Positions 45,504 through 58,100 of a stretch of DNA of 64,000 nucleotides are shown piece by piece. The translations under genes and the position numbers were made by a program. Under the pieces are notes generated by a model. It did not search any database, had not been told where the DNA came from, and saw only the letters and a list, made by a program, of their open reading frames with translations. Source of the DNA: Nageia nagi (Eukaryota; Pinophyta); assembly GCA_050084985.1 (NCBI GenBank), contig JBITNC010000001.1, positions 185,876,001-185,940,000 of the forward strand, written 5' to 3'. The first letter of the stretch is position 1, and each line of letters opens with the position of its first letter.

Positions 45504-47584
45504 ATGGTATTAAAGAGGACAATAAGTTGGTGAGGTTTTCTTCCCACCCCATAATAGATAAGTTCAATTTTATTATCCTTATGTAATAATATGTTAAATA
45601 TGTGAATAAGCTTATGATATTTTATATTCTTTCTCATGTATTTTGTGATCTCTTGCAAACTGAATATCATTTAGAATATGTATATACAACCAAATAGATA
45701 ACTTATTTCATGGAGTATTCAACCATATGTGAGGAATGTAGTAGACCCTCATTATGTAGGTAAGGATGAACTAAAATAGTGGAATCCAATGTGATAAATT
45801 CAATGTGGATCGCTTATCAAATATAACATGGAGTGCAAAGGCATGAACTATATATCATATAGATAAGAATGAGCTTGATGATTTGGAGCTCACGAGGAGT
45901 TACTAAGGGAAGAGGTCAAGTATCCAAATTGTAAATATTGAGAGTTATAATAGTAATGCATAAAATATCTCATGATGAATGATAGAAGGATTGTAATGAC
46001 TCAGTTTGAGATGTTATAGGTAGATTGTTAGAGAATAGATTCATAAATAAATTTATGTTGATAACAAGGTCTCCAATTAAATGTCAATTGTTATAAGGTT
46101 AAGAGGATGATGTCAATAATAGTCATGTATCCAAGGTAAATAATGAAGAATTAGATATCATAGAGATGGATAAAGATAAGCTCCTAATAGTTATGATAAC
46201 CATGGTGGATATCCAATGTTGATAAGCTCTACAATGTAGTGAAGATGAAAGCGAGGTCTTCAATAAATATATAAGCAAAATGATGGAGTCCATAAATAGT
46301 TTCTTTAATAGATGGAGAGAAAAAGGATCAATATATAGATGTGATGATATCAAAATTAATATAAATTGTTAATCATAAAGATTCCAATAGAGAACAATGG
46401 CTAGCTTTTCCATTTATGATGCATATAGGTTCTTTTTAATTTGGTATATTGTTTTAGTTTTTCGAATAGTTTTTTTATAATTGAAATAGCTTTCCATGTT
46501 TATAGAGGTAATATATTGAATATGAAAACAAAAATAATTAAATAGTAAATAAAATTAATTATTAAAAAATGTTTTTTTTAATATATTTTTTGTAATTGTT
46601 ATATTTTGACATTAGATGTTATGGAGTGATAAGGTGTATTTTTTATTATAATATTAAATAAAATATATTTTAATATTTATTATAAAAAAATTAGTTGGAG
46701 TGCATGGTCAATGGTTCCCAATGTTATGAAAAGAGTGATATATTATTCCTTCAAACAATGTGTATTGGATTTAGAAGATACTTCGAGTTGTCATAGGCAA
46801 TTGGAGAAGATAAAAACTTGACCTCTAATAGATAGAATGAACCCCATATGTAGTAACTTACTCTTTTACAATTTATAGTTGTAGAGATTGATGAAATATG
46901 CAATTTAGTAAGATGAGAAAATTACCATAAGGTTGCTCTAGAATGATCATGGAGAAAAATATAAGATTTAAAATTGTATAGGTAAATAAAGAATTATACA
47001 TATGAATGGATGTGTTTATTCCCATTTATAAGATGAAGTATTTTGTGACATATATAAATAGTCAATTACAATTCTACATGCTACTAGATAGTCATAATGA
47101 TAAACTAGTTTGTTGTGATTTGTATACTACTAAATGTATAGGTTATATATTGATTGGAAGTAATTATTCCTAATTGCATTTGTTAAACATAATTGGTTTA
47201 TATATCCCCAATCATATGTTATAAATGGTATTTTGTATCCCTACTCACAAATTGGATTTTAGGTAGAATGTGTGTCCCTATATAGTTATATGTGATTAGT
47301 TGTATGTGTCTCCAATCAAGTAGGTGAAGATATTGTGTGTCCCTATTCACAACTATGGTATTTAGATAGTGTGTGTTTCCCTATCTAGATGAAATAGTGA
47401 ATCATGTTTGTCTAAGTATGTCCTTGTTCATGGTTAAACCAAGAAGCATAGTGAGATAAGTTCCACTAATGTTCATGATGAATAAATATATAATTCCCTA
47501 TTATTACCTAGTATATTTATGAATAAGAATGTATTTATCAAGTATCTATTAGTACAATATCCCTATTTAAAGATTGATGTAATA
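45504..47584. other. Region between the two copia LTR-like repeats
   Basis: About 2.1 kb with no gag or pol motif I can read. It contains loosely repeated phrases such as GTGTGTCCCTATTCACAA near 47336 and variants around 47240-47390. It could be the interior of a non-autonomous element. Confidence 0.4.
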
Positions 47585-47777
47585 TGGTGGGGCACTAAAA
47601 ATTATAGCATCATATGCATTGTGTGATATGATATTATTATATGAGTTTTATGTGTTATGTTTTCTTAAGGAAGAATACAAGCAAATTTGTTATCCTTAAA
47701 AAAAGTATTATGTGTATAAATATTACCATATATAATGAAATATACATTGTAGTATTCAAATTTCCCTCATTAATAGC
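47585..47777 (+). repeat. Copia LTR-like repeat, copy 2
   Basis: Matches 45325-45503. Followed by AGTATTAGAGCTTTG (47779-47793), a clear variant of TGGTATCAGAGC, and then by a copia gag start. Confidence 0.7.
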
Positions 47778-47849
47778 TAGTATTAGAGCTTTGCTGGGCA
47801 CTTAACAAAAATGAGGGTTTCTAATTCAAGTAGGAGAAATGGTAGAAGG

Positions 47850-48190
47850 GAATATTAGGGTTGATAATTTTAATAGCCAATAATTTTATATTTAGAAAAT
47901 GAATATGGATAACTATGTGTATCAAAAGTATCTTTATCTACCATTGGGTGGAAATGTAAAGAAGTCAATCACTATTTTAGATCAAGGATGGGAACTTATG
48001 AATAAAAAGGCATTAGGAAAAGTATGATTATGCCTAGGATTGATAATGCCATTAAATATTTGATTTGAAGATAAAATTTATGGAGTGAATATTATTTACA
48101 AGGATCTTCATGCTTTTCTCTTATACTTTCTTTTAACTTGGTTATATTTTGTACAATCTAGCCTAGTGTCAAAACTACCAACATTGAGCT
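47850..48190 (+). pseudogene. gag: Copia gag N-terminus
   Basis: Plus-strand frame reading MDNYVYQKYLYLPLGGNVKK, then WELMNKKALGKV-stop-LCLGLIMPLNI. This is the N-terminal part of copia Gag (usual W.xxMExxLxxxxLxxPL and WxxxDxKALxxIxLxLAxxVxxxI). It breaks off near 48190, where the LTR of element H probably begins. Confidence 0.7.
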
Positions 48191-48939
48191 TCATGAACGA
48201 TCTAAAGATGAAATTGTTAAGGATAAAGGTATTTAGTATTAGATAAATTTATGGGAAGTATAAAGGTGTTTTTATATGAATATGACTATGAACTTGTCTC
48301 TTTATAGTTCATTACTTGACTAGGGAATTGTATCATTTAGGTTACTTGACTATTTCAACTAGCATTAATGCTAAGAGGATAAAATAGTTGTAAAGGAATT
48401 AAAAGTGATTTGAGGTGTTTATTAGTAATTTGGGATGTTTTGTGAACTATTTATCTTTTATAGGTATAAATTTTACCTATATAACCTTCCTAACAATTTT
48501 TAGAAAGGGTTGGTTTAGTTTGGTTGATATTGTGATTGTTTGATGGACCTTTCTTGAAATTTATTTGATAGAGAAATATATTAAAGGCTATTAGTAATGT
48601 TTAAAAAGAGTTTTATAGATAATATAAGGGGATGTATAATTTTCTAAATATTAAGGTTATCCATAGTTTTATTATCAATGTAATGATTTAGTGACTCAAA
48701 ATATTAATTAAAAACTCAAATGTTCGACTAGCCCACATTAGGTGAACAATGGAAAAATATTATAGGTTCATTTCATGGATGAATTTTTCATTCAAATTAC
48801 TATTATTATATTTAAATTATTTTCTAATTTATTTCATAGTCACATAAAATTCATTTAAGCTAGTATAATTGAAAAATATGAGAAATATGCATTTGATGAT
48901 CTTTACAATAGCATAGCTTACAAAAATTTATAGATTATG
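48190..48939 (+). repeat. 5' LTR of element H (D family)
   Basis: Contains GCCCACATTAGGTGAAC (48728-48744), the block seen in the LTRs of D, and ends directly at the primer site TGGTATCATAG (48940-48950). The left boundary is estimated from D's LTR length and a TGAACGATC start-like phrase. Confidence 0.6.
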
Positions 48940-49166
48940 TGGTATCATAGTGAAGTTAAAAAGTTAATTTAAGGATTATGAATGCAAGGTAGAAGATCTA
49001 AAATGCATGAGTTAGTTTCAATTAATCTAGGTATTAATAGAAGAAATAAAAAGATAAATTTAATGGAAAGAGGGAGGAATATAAGCCTAAAACTAAAATC
49101 ATTGAGATAATTTTTTAAAGGAGGTTTCTTCCAATTAAGGAGAACATAATTCACCTTATAGAACTA

Positions 49167-50130
49167 ATATAGAGAAATTCTATGATGGAGGAGCCAAGAA
49201 AATTAGATAATAATGAAAGACAACATAATGTTGGTGAATCTTTAACTTCATCACCTCTTATAATACCTTTCAAAGTATAGGAAAAAGTGGAAATTCTACC
49301 TTTTGATGGAGAAGTTGATGCATGAATTTTTGGTTAAATAAATTAGAGGTATATTTCCACATTAAATATCTAATTTATTTTGTAAGATTTAAAAAAGGTG
49401 ATCATGCTTTGATATGAAAGGAGAGTCATGTAGAACCCCTCTAGTATGAAAACCAATGTCTTATTTCTTCTTTGAATAAATTCAAGAACTTAATTAGAGA
49501 TCAATTATATCCTTTGGATCATCATAATAAGAAACTAATTAAATTGAATTTTTTTGGAGAATAAAGATGATAATTTGTTCAATGATACACTATACAAATT
49601 AGAAAGCAAGCTAATTATGTTTAACAAAGAACTCTAAGTATAATAATAATTATAAGGGTTAGCAAGACAAAGGGAAATATCATGAAAAAGCTAAGAGTAA
49701 GTAGTCAAAGAATAAGACTACCAAAACTAGAAATAAGGAAGGTGATAATAATATTTGTTCTTAGTGTGATAGAGATGATCATTTGGAGAAGAAGTGTTAG
49801 AAATTACATTTAGAATTGTGTCACTGCAATAAGAAGGGCATGGAAAATAAGAATGCAATGGTCATCAAATATGAAGATATTAAACGAAGTTCTAATGTGA
49901 ATGATGGATTAAATTATGTAGAATTCTAGAAAATTGTAAATTCAAATAGTTTTTAAGAGAAAAAGGTGCAATTGTTTCATATTAAAATCTAATCAAAGAA
50001 GATGAGAATTAATCCATTAGTGACTTAATTGGTATTGAAGACTTATGATCATCATAATCCATATCCCAAAGGGAGTATCATGTTGTAAAAATAGAATGAT
50101 GAAATAAAAAAAAATGGAACATATTGTGGG
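49167..50130 (+). pseudogene. gag: Gag and start of protease of element H (D family)
   Basis: Plus strand: MMEEPRKLDNNERQ, VEILPFDGEVDA (D has VEAKVDIPNFGREVNA), a Lys-rich region, then ICS(stop)CDRDDHLEKKC knuckle and KLHLELCHCNKK. A pre-protease tail, MRINPLVT with LKTYDHHNPYP, fades near 50130. The rest of the element is absent. Confidence 0.8.
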
Positions 50131-50599
50131 CTCCTTCATTACCTGACATGTATCAAAACTATTTTATAAATAATTTATAACATGTAGAAGAATTATAAAG
50201 AAAATTGAAATCATTTGAGCATAATTGAAACTATAGATCATATTTGAATCATTTAATCATAACTATGTAATTACTAATTCTTGGTCATACATGTATTATT
50301 GATCGCTTCAAAATAATTATAAAGCATTTAAAAAAAATTATGCTTATATTTATGTTTATGATCCATCTACATTTGCATAATCATACATATCCAAAATTGA
50401 TACCCAAAAGATTATGTGATTATTGTAATAAACCTATCAAAAAGTGACAAACCTATTGGAAATTTTGGATTTTTTGAGTTTGCTAATACAAGAGAGGAGA
50501 GGTGAGGCAAGGAAAGAAGATGCATCGATGCAATAACTATTCTTCTACATTTCACATACATATAATCTTGTCAAATAATTATTTCACCTTGTATTTTAT
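50131..50599. other. Non-coding stretch
   Basis: AT-rich; no coding similarity, repeat partner or structural signal seen. Confidence 0.5.
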
Positions 50600-51460
50600 T
50601 ACATTTTATAAAATACATATCTATTAGGGCTTATCACTTCATAATTACATCTCAAATAAAATTCTTTAAAGTATTTTTCAGAAATCGTAAAATTCCATTT
50701 GCATCATTGTAGACCATGGTATTGTATTTGCATCATGCATATTGTCAAACAATTTTTGAGCCTTATGGAAGTTATTTAAAATTTATCATACATGTTTTAG
50801 GGTAGTTTTTAGAAAATCCAATTTTTGCATGTCCTCCAATCATTATATTTCATGATACTATGTTTTCATCATGCATCTTATCAAATAATTCATGGGCCTT
50901 ATATATTCTTGGATGTTTTGCATACTTATCATAGTACCTTTTTAGAAAACCCATTTTTGCATATCTTGTAATCATTGCATTCCATGAAACTATACTTTCA
51001 TCATGCATTTTATTAAATAATTATCAAACATAATGTATTCTTCCATATTTTGCATTTTTATCTTAGGCCTTTTTCAAAAAATCTATTTTTTTCAATCATT
51101 ACACTCCATGAGATTGTGTTTGCATCATGTATCTTATCAAATAATTCTTAGCCCTTATGTATTTTTCATATTTTGTATACTTTTCTTATAATATTATTTT
51201 CAAAATAAAAAAATTTACATATCTTGCAATCATTATGTTTTCATCATGCATCTTGTCAAATAATTTATGGACCTTATGTATTCTTCTACATTTTGCATAT
51301 GTTTCTTAGGGTCTTTTTGAAAAAACCCATTAGATATTGGTATAATTGTATCATTACAGACAATATGGTATACCTAGATCATTTCATATTATATGTTTGC
51401 GTATTTAGATCATTTCATATACATCAAATGGAACACTATAAAAGTATGGTTAGGCATTAA
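50600..51460 (-). pseudogene. PPR-protein gene fragment (tandem PPR repeats)
   Basis: Minus strand encodes diverged tandem units of about 120-135 bp, at least five, each with a S-type PPR core: AHELFDKMHDENIVSWNAMI followed by ARYAKMGF, KIVQ-type variants and WNAMIGG-like repeats. Plant PLS-class pentatricopeptide proteins bind organelle RNA. Units read in the same direction but with stops and shifts. No start, transit peptide or E/DYW tail is visible, so it is a fragment. Confidence 0.75.
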
Positions 51461-51635
51461 TATCACTAGTATTTGACTAGGATGAGTAAGGTAAAAGATT
51501 CAATGATGATTGATCATGAGTTCTATTAGTGTATCCTTTGGGATCCCATGGCTAGTACTATGATTAAACTCATATACCTTGGGGAAATAAGGATGATGTA
51601 GTATAGAATAATTATTCCTTATGGAAGAATTCTTT

Positions 51636-51770
51636 TACACTACACCTATTTTTTTAAAATTAATTATTAAGAGGTGGTTTAAAACTGCCCCTTAATATAT
51701 ATAGGGTAGGTTATAAACCGACCACTAAAAAGTGGTGGTTTCAATATACCCATTTTTAAAAAATGTAATT
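51636..51770. mobile_element. CACTA-like terminal remnant or MITE
   Basis: Begins CACTACACC, with GTGGTTTAAAACTGCCCC, then an imperfect inverted pair GGTTATAAACCGACCACT / AGTGGTGGTTT. Subterminal GTGGTT/AACCACC repeats behind a CACTACA end are typical of CACTA transposons. No transposase and no clear second end, so this is tentative. It lies between PPR fragments of opposite orientation. Confidence 0.35.
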
Positions 51771-51979
51771 AATTTTTTTAGGAATAGATTGAATAATATT
51801 TTGAGTATCTTTCCTATATGTATAACTTTTGCAGCCTTTGAATGCGGTATGGAAATTGATGGAAAAATAGCTAGATGTGGAATTATTTAATATGTAATGG
51901 TGATAAAAACCCTAATATATGGGTATATAAAATATGGTAACATTAACAAGGAAAATAATTTTTATATATGATATGTGAT

Positions 51980-52060
51980 GAATAAATAATTTCATGGAAT
52001 GCAATGATTGTAGGATATGCAAGGAACGATTGTAGCAAGAAAGCCATTAAAATTTTAGAT
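51980..52060 (+). pseudogene. Short PPR fragment on the plus strand
   Basis: Reads IISWNAMIVGYARNDCSKKA followed by IKIL, a canonical S-type PPR core, opposite in direction to the array at 50600-51460. Confidence 0.6.
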
Positions 52061-53421
52061 TAAATATAATATTTAAGCATTAGGCTATATGATGGTACAC
52101 TAGTTAGTATATTATGCTCATATGGCCATTAAGGTTTAGTAAATGAGCCTTATCAATACTTCATATCTATGAATGATTATTATTGTATTACATCTAGAAC
52201 ACTATACATGTATGATTAACCTTCTTAGGAATGTTGGGCATCTAGATGAAATAGATGACTTAATATATAATATACAAATAAAACTTGGTATTATATTATG
52301 AACTTATTTATTTGGTTCATGTGGAATTCATAAACCCTAATCCTCATATATTTATGAAAGCTCATTCAATTAAATGAAATGAAATTAAGTGGAAATGGTA
52401 CCAAAGATAACAAGTTCACCTTGTATATTGATGAATGGAATGATCATATTAGTAACTTCAAATATTGGCATCATCCCAAAAACCTATGAGTACAAGTCCT
52501 CTTGAAACTATATGACATTGGTAACGATCTCTATGCTATGAGCCTCTTGATTCAAATCAATTTCTATTCAAAACAAAAATTGATGTTCAATAAAAAAAAA
52601 TTTACTTCTACAGTTAACTCATAAGAATGATTGAAGATTTGTTTTCTTTCCTATGTAATGTATATCAACTCATAAAAGTTTTTAGAAATGTTTATCATGT
52701 GCAACCATTGTGATAGATTTCTAGAAAGTTCTTTCATTTAAAAAAAAAAATTAAGGTGACATTTTAGGGCAATTTTTATGTACCCTCTTATGATACATTC
52801 ATGTAAATTAAAATTACAACAAAAATCCACAAAAAATAGCCACCATAAAAGGCAATTTTTGGTTTTGTATTTGCGATACATGTAGCCCAAAAAATCAAAC
52901 AATGCTTTCCAATGCCTAACATCTAATAGGAAAAATAGAAAAGATATGAATATTTCAAACATAATAATTACAATGAATTAGTAAATATGGTATAATTGAA
53001 TAGATGATTAATTTTTTAGTTAATATAAAGTTTGGAATGGAAGTGAAGCATAGTGATGTTGCAATGAATAAAATAAATGTAAAAATATTCTAGATAAATT
53101 TTCAATCAAAATTGACATCAAATATACTCCAAAAAGTGTCAACTAGATAAAAATAGATAACTCTAGAAATATAAACTCATTTATTTTTCCCATAACTAAT
53201 GATAGCTTCTCTTTCACTAATATTTAGGAGATCATTCCCCTAGTGTAGAGGGGTATAAAGTCTAATAGTCCTTGATGTATATGATAATTAAATGAGCATT
53301 ATTTCAAAATTTTTTACCAATTATGATATTTTTAAAATAATACTTCATGGATATCATATCAAAATATACAAGTTTGTTATTAGAAATAAGTTAAGACCAT
53401 GATCTAATCAACTGATATGGA
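52061..53421. other. Mostly non-coding stretch
   Basis: AT-rich. 52380-52700 on the plus strand has a gag-like composition (NEMKLSGNGTKDNKF, EWNDHISNFKYW) but I could not match it to a family. A poly(A)9 lies at 52740. Confidence 0.4.
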
Positions 53422-53426
53422 CCATC

Positions 53427-54151
53427 TGTTGATGCCTAAAAATGATTTATAATTTATTTAATAAATCATATTTAGACTCATTAAATGATTAAATGGAAAT
53501 AATACATAAATCAAGATAAAGTGTTTTTATATTGCAATACCATGTCCTAGGGCCAATGTAATGTCATATACCATGGTTTATATTTTATATTATCTTGAAT
53601 ATTGAAAATATTATTGTTATTGCTATGTGTCAAGTTTCACTCCTTTTTTTCTTGCAAGTTATAAATATAGAAGGTGAAGGTTAATATCCCTATCATATCT
53701 CTCTAATACATGGTTGTTCCAAATAATCTTATGATGTCTCTTGACATCACCTATATTGAGAACTTGTTATCCTCTATGAGCTCTATAATCTCTTTTTTGC
53801 ATGCAACATGAAATATCCAATTCCATGCAACTAGTGGTATTCCATTCCCATGCAACTAACATCATGCCCCTTTTAGATTAGGAGGTCTAGATTTCAAGGA
53901 ATGACTTATGAAATCATTCTAATGAATATCTACTAGGATCTCATCTAAAGTTTGATCACAATCCTTTGAAGATTCATTGTTGTTCTACTTTAAGGGTTGT
54001 ACACAAATTGGCTACTTGTATCACTTTGTATCAAGTTTATATGTACAATGTATATTTATTGTATATTTGAGATAGAGAGCTTATCATTATATAAATCATT
54101 ATATTTGTAGGCTATTTATTTATTTATTCATTAATTACCATGATTTGTACA
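53427..54151 (+). repeat. LTR1 of element K
   Basis: Starts TGTTGATGCC and ends TTTGTACA; the partner starts TGTAGATACC and ends GGGTCTACA. Shared text includes GGAAATAATACATAAATCAA and ATATACCATGGTTTATATTT. Confidence 0.9.
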
Positions 54152-54551
54152 TCACAATGGTCTAGATGTTTATAACACTATGATTAACATCAGCCATAGT
54201 GACACAATGCATATTATATTTATTTCATCCTTTCTCATTTAATTGATTATTCTTTGATTGGATGTGATCTATGTGGGTGTATGTTGCTTTGTCCTGCTGG
54301 TATTATTTAGGTAAGTAGAATTTGCATATCCCACTCACCTCATAGAGGGATTCTAATTTTTAGCTTGCTTACCCAATATAACATGAGCAAGGGGAAATCA
54401 AGACCAAAAGGGGTAAACAACATACCATACTTAATATATTGATCAAAAAAAGTAAGTCTACTTTACTATTGAAAATCCTTTTCTCTTCTCTAGACTTCTT
54501 TAGATTATGCAATTTCAATGCTTTTCATTACACATCTAAAGTGGTAGAAAA

Positions 54552-55180
54552 TGTAGATACCTAAAAATAACTTATTATTTATTTAATAAATTGTATTTAG
54601 ATTTATTAAATAATTAAATGGAAATAATACATAAATCAAGATAAAGTGTTATTATATTGCAATACCATATGTTAGGGCCAATGTAATATCATATACCATG
54701 GTTTATATTTTATATTATCTTGAATATTGAAAAGATTATTGTTATTGTTATGTTTTCACTTTCACTCTTTTATGTTTCCTTCTAGGTTATAAATATGGAA
54801 GTTGAAGGTTGACATCCCTATCATATCTTTATGATATGTGGTTGTTGTAAACATTAAACATATAGTATCTCTTGATTCCACTTATCTTGAGAACATTTTA
54901 TTATCTTTGAGATTTGTAATATCTCCTTTGCATGTGACATAAAACATCCAATTCCATGTAACCAGTAGCATTCCATTCCCACATAGCCAACAACATACCC
55001 CTTTTAGATCAAAAGGTCTAGATTTTGAGGAATGACTTGTGACACCATTCTAGCAAATATATTCTATGAGCTTGTCAGAAGTTCAATCACAATCCTCCAA
55101 AGATTCATTATTGTTCTACTTTGAGGGTTGTATACAAACTGGCTACTTGCCTTACACTATATTAGGTTTATATATTTCAT
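54552..55180 (+). repeat. LTR2 of element K, first part
   Basis: Aligns to the first about 615 bp of LTR1 and stops at TTCAT (55176-55180), the duplicated target of element L. Confidence 0.88.
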
Positions 55181-58100
55181 TGTAACAACCCATCCACTAA
55201 CACTATTTGATCTCGAGCACTATTAAGGATGTGAGTGAAAACTATGTTTGAATTATTGCTATGTGATAATGAAATTTAAGTGGAGATATGTATTATTTAT
55301 GTTGAGTTGATGCCTTCTACAATATTTTGTGTGATGCAGGTAACAAATTGATCTAGCAAAGGAACCATGATGGAGATCCCATGCAACTAGGATGAGTGGT
55401 TAAGGGAACAAATTGGTAATAATGAGGAAATGATTGGTATTGAATTGTTGATAGACTCAAAAGACCCTTAGTAAATCATATAGATGCACATTAAAACTAT
55501 ATTTTTGATAATACCTCTATGTGCGGGTGTGAATGTGCACTAATAAATTTATCTTGCAGGTTGAAGGGATCACTGTAGGTAATAGATGTGTGTTAAAAGA
55601 ATGTTGTGCATTTTCAAAAGTTTATTGACTAACTAAAAGGAATATTCTATTAATTGAAATTCAAATTTTAACCAAGGATATTGATAACAATTAATAAAAT
55701 TAAACTTAAGAATAAGAAAGAGTATCAATCTTTTCTTCATAATTAGGTTACTTTGCCACCTTACAAAATAATTGAGTTCTCATCCCCACATAATTTATTA
55801 TTTGAAGGTAGGTGCAAATGATTTGAAATAAAGTTTTGTAGATGTATCAAAACTTTTTAGAAAATATCATCTCCCTTACGTGTAAATGTGATGACATGGA
55901 ATAATAGTTCTTTTCTTAGAAGGATTAGCCCCATTTGGCCTATAAATATTGAGAACTTTTAGAGGAATAAGCATGCTCTCTTTTGTTCTTTCCAAGAACT
56001 TTGTTTTAGCGTCCTGTACAGAAAAGAATCCCTCCTCTTAAACCTGTGTGCCTCTCTTTTGCTTTTTAGTTATTTGGTATCAAAAATGCTTCGTTACATT
56101 GCATTTATTATAGTTTTAAGAGAGATAGGCTCATTTGATTCTTTATGATAATAAAGTATTATGGGAAAAGAATTCATTGTAATTATTTGGTACTCTTACA
56201 TATGAAGTTTTGAACACATCCTTAGACAAGTTGTGATGTATTTTTTATCATTAGTTTGAAGAAAGATAGGATTCTTTTATTATTTTACTATTAAATTACT
56301 TTAGAAAAGTCTTCTTTACAATGATTTGATATTCCTATATGTAAAGTTTTGTATATTGGTTTAGCTACGTTGTAAAGCCTACTTGCATTTCTTATAGTTT
56401 GTTAAAATATTTGTGATAGAAATACTATTAAAATACTTGAAGAGATCTTTTTGGTTGGTATATGAAATGTGAAGTCTTGTACTCCTTGCCTAAATGTAAA
56501 GGTAGAGAGAAAAAAACTTTTAATTTCTTGAATACTATGAGAAGATATGGTGAATTGTTATATAATATTATTATTAAAAGAAAACTTATATGATAGCAAG
56601 CATTGGTAAAATACTGTAAAGACTTCAGATTTTAATTTTACTATTTAAAAAGTCCCTTGCCTTAAATCCAATTTGTGTGTAATTTCCTTCATTTGAAATT
56701 CATGAAAATGTGTGTATTTGGTATATGCCAATCAATTTCCCATAGTTCTTTCTGTGCCTTCAAGATGACACAGTGCAAGAATGCTGGTGAAGGTTTCCAA
56801 GTTTGGCTTTCACCATAGATGTCACACCCTATGAGAAAACTAATTTTTATTTTTGCACGTATTCTGTTGTCATTATATTCCATGATACTGCACTTGTATT
56901 ATGTGTACTATCAAATGATTCCTAGGATCTGTATATTCTTCATATTGGATTACATGTCTCTCAAGAATTTTACAATCACCATATCAAATAAGAAACATCT
57001 TTTTTACTACCTTTTAAAAGATCTCTATGTCTTGTCTATGCATTTACATTTTGCATACTGTCTACTAGCGTACCCACTTCCTCTTTATAAGCTTACATGA
57101 TGGCAAACACAGGAAGAATACTGAAAAGTTTCAGATTTGAGTTTTGCACCTTTTTAGATAATTCATTTTTGTATGTATCCTACTAATTTTACTATCCCTG
57201 AGACCATATTGCATCATGCATAGTGTAAAACAAAACTTGAGCTTTGAGTGTTCATAACCACATCCTTCCATGAGAAATTATTTTCAATTACTCTTTGATG
57301 GATTCTTATACCTTCTTCAAGAGTCTCCTAGATGGTGTATGTTGGAAAATGTTGGCAGACATTTTAAAATCTGACTTTACTATGTAAAAGTCTCCTTCGC
57401 CTTTTAGAAAACCCACTTTGTGCATATCCTACTACCAATACTATCCACGAAACTGCACTTGCATCATGCACCCTATCAAATGATTTTCAAACCTTGTATT
57501 GACATTCACAACCACAATATCTGATGAACAACCATCTTCAACTACTCTTTGAGGGATTTTTTAACGCTTCCAACATGGTACATGCTGGTAAAATGCTACC
57601 AAGGATTTCAGATTTTAATTCTTCAGTTTAAACATCATTTCAATTCATGAAAACATACTCATCATGTACGATGTCAATCAATTCCCGGACCTTTTGTACT
57701 TTTTCCATATTCGGCATATTTGGGTCTAGGCACTCACGGCTACAACATTCGATGAGAAACCATTTAAATACCCTTTGCCTGATCCCCACACTTCTTCTTA
57801 CATTCCTGTACTGATTTATGTGGACGAATTCTAACACGGGTTGCATAAGAAATTATTCCAATGAGATCTTTTGATAATCAAACCAGAAATATCTCATTCT
57901 TCTTTATATTAATGTTGCTACTCTCCTTTGGGCTTGTTCTCGAAGATCTCCATACCGCAAAAAGTTACTTCGTTACTATACTCTACAAGTATTTTTCTCT
58001 TTTTCATTTATACATATTCCTCACTTCACACAGAATAAATATCTGTTTTGCAGAGTGCTCTTTATTTATATGTATATATATATACTTTCATAATTACTTA

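Noticed and set aside
50729-51330. Tandem repeats as satellite DNA or CRISPR-like array
   Set aside because: Units of about 120-135 bp translate on the minus strand into PPR motifs, so the periodicity is protein-derived.
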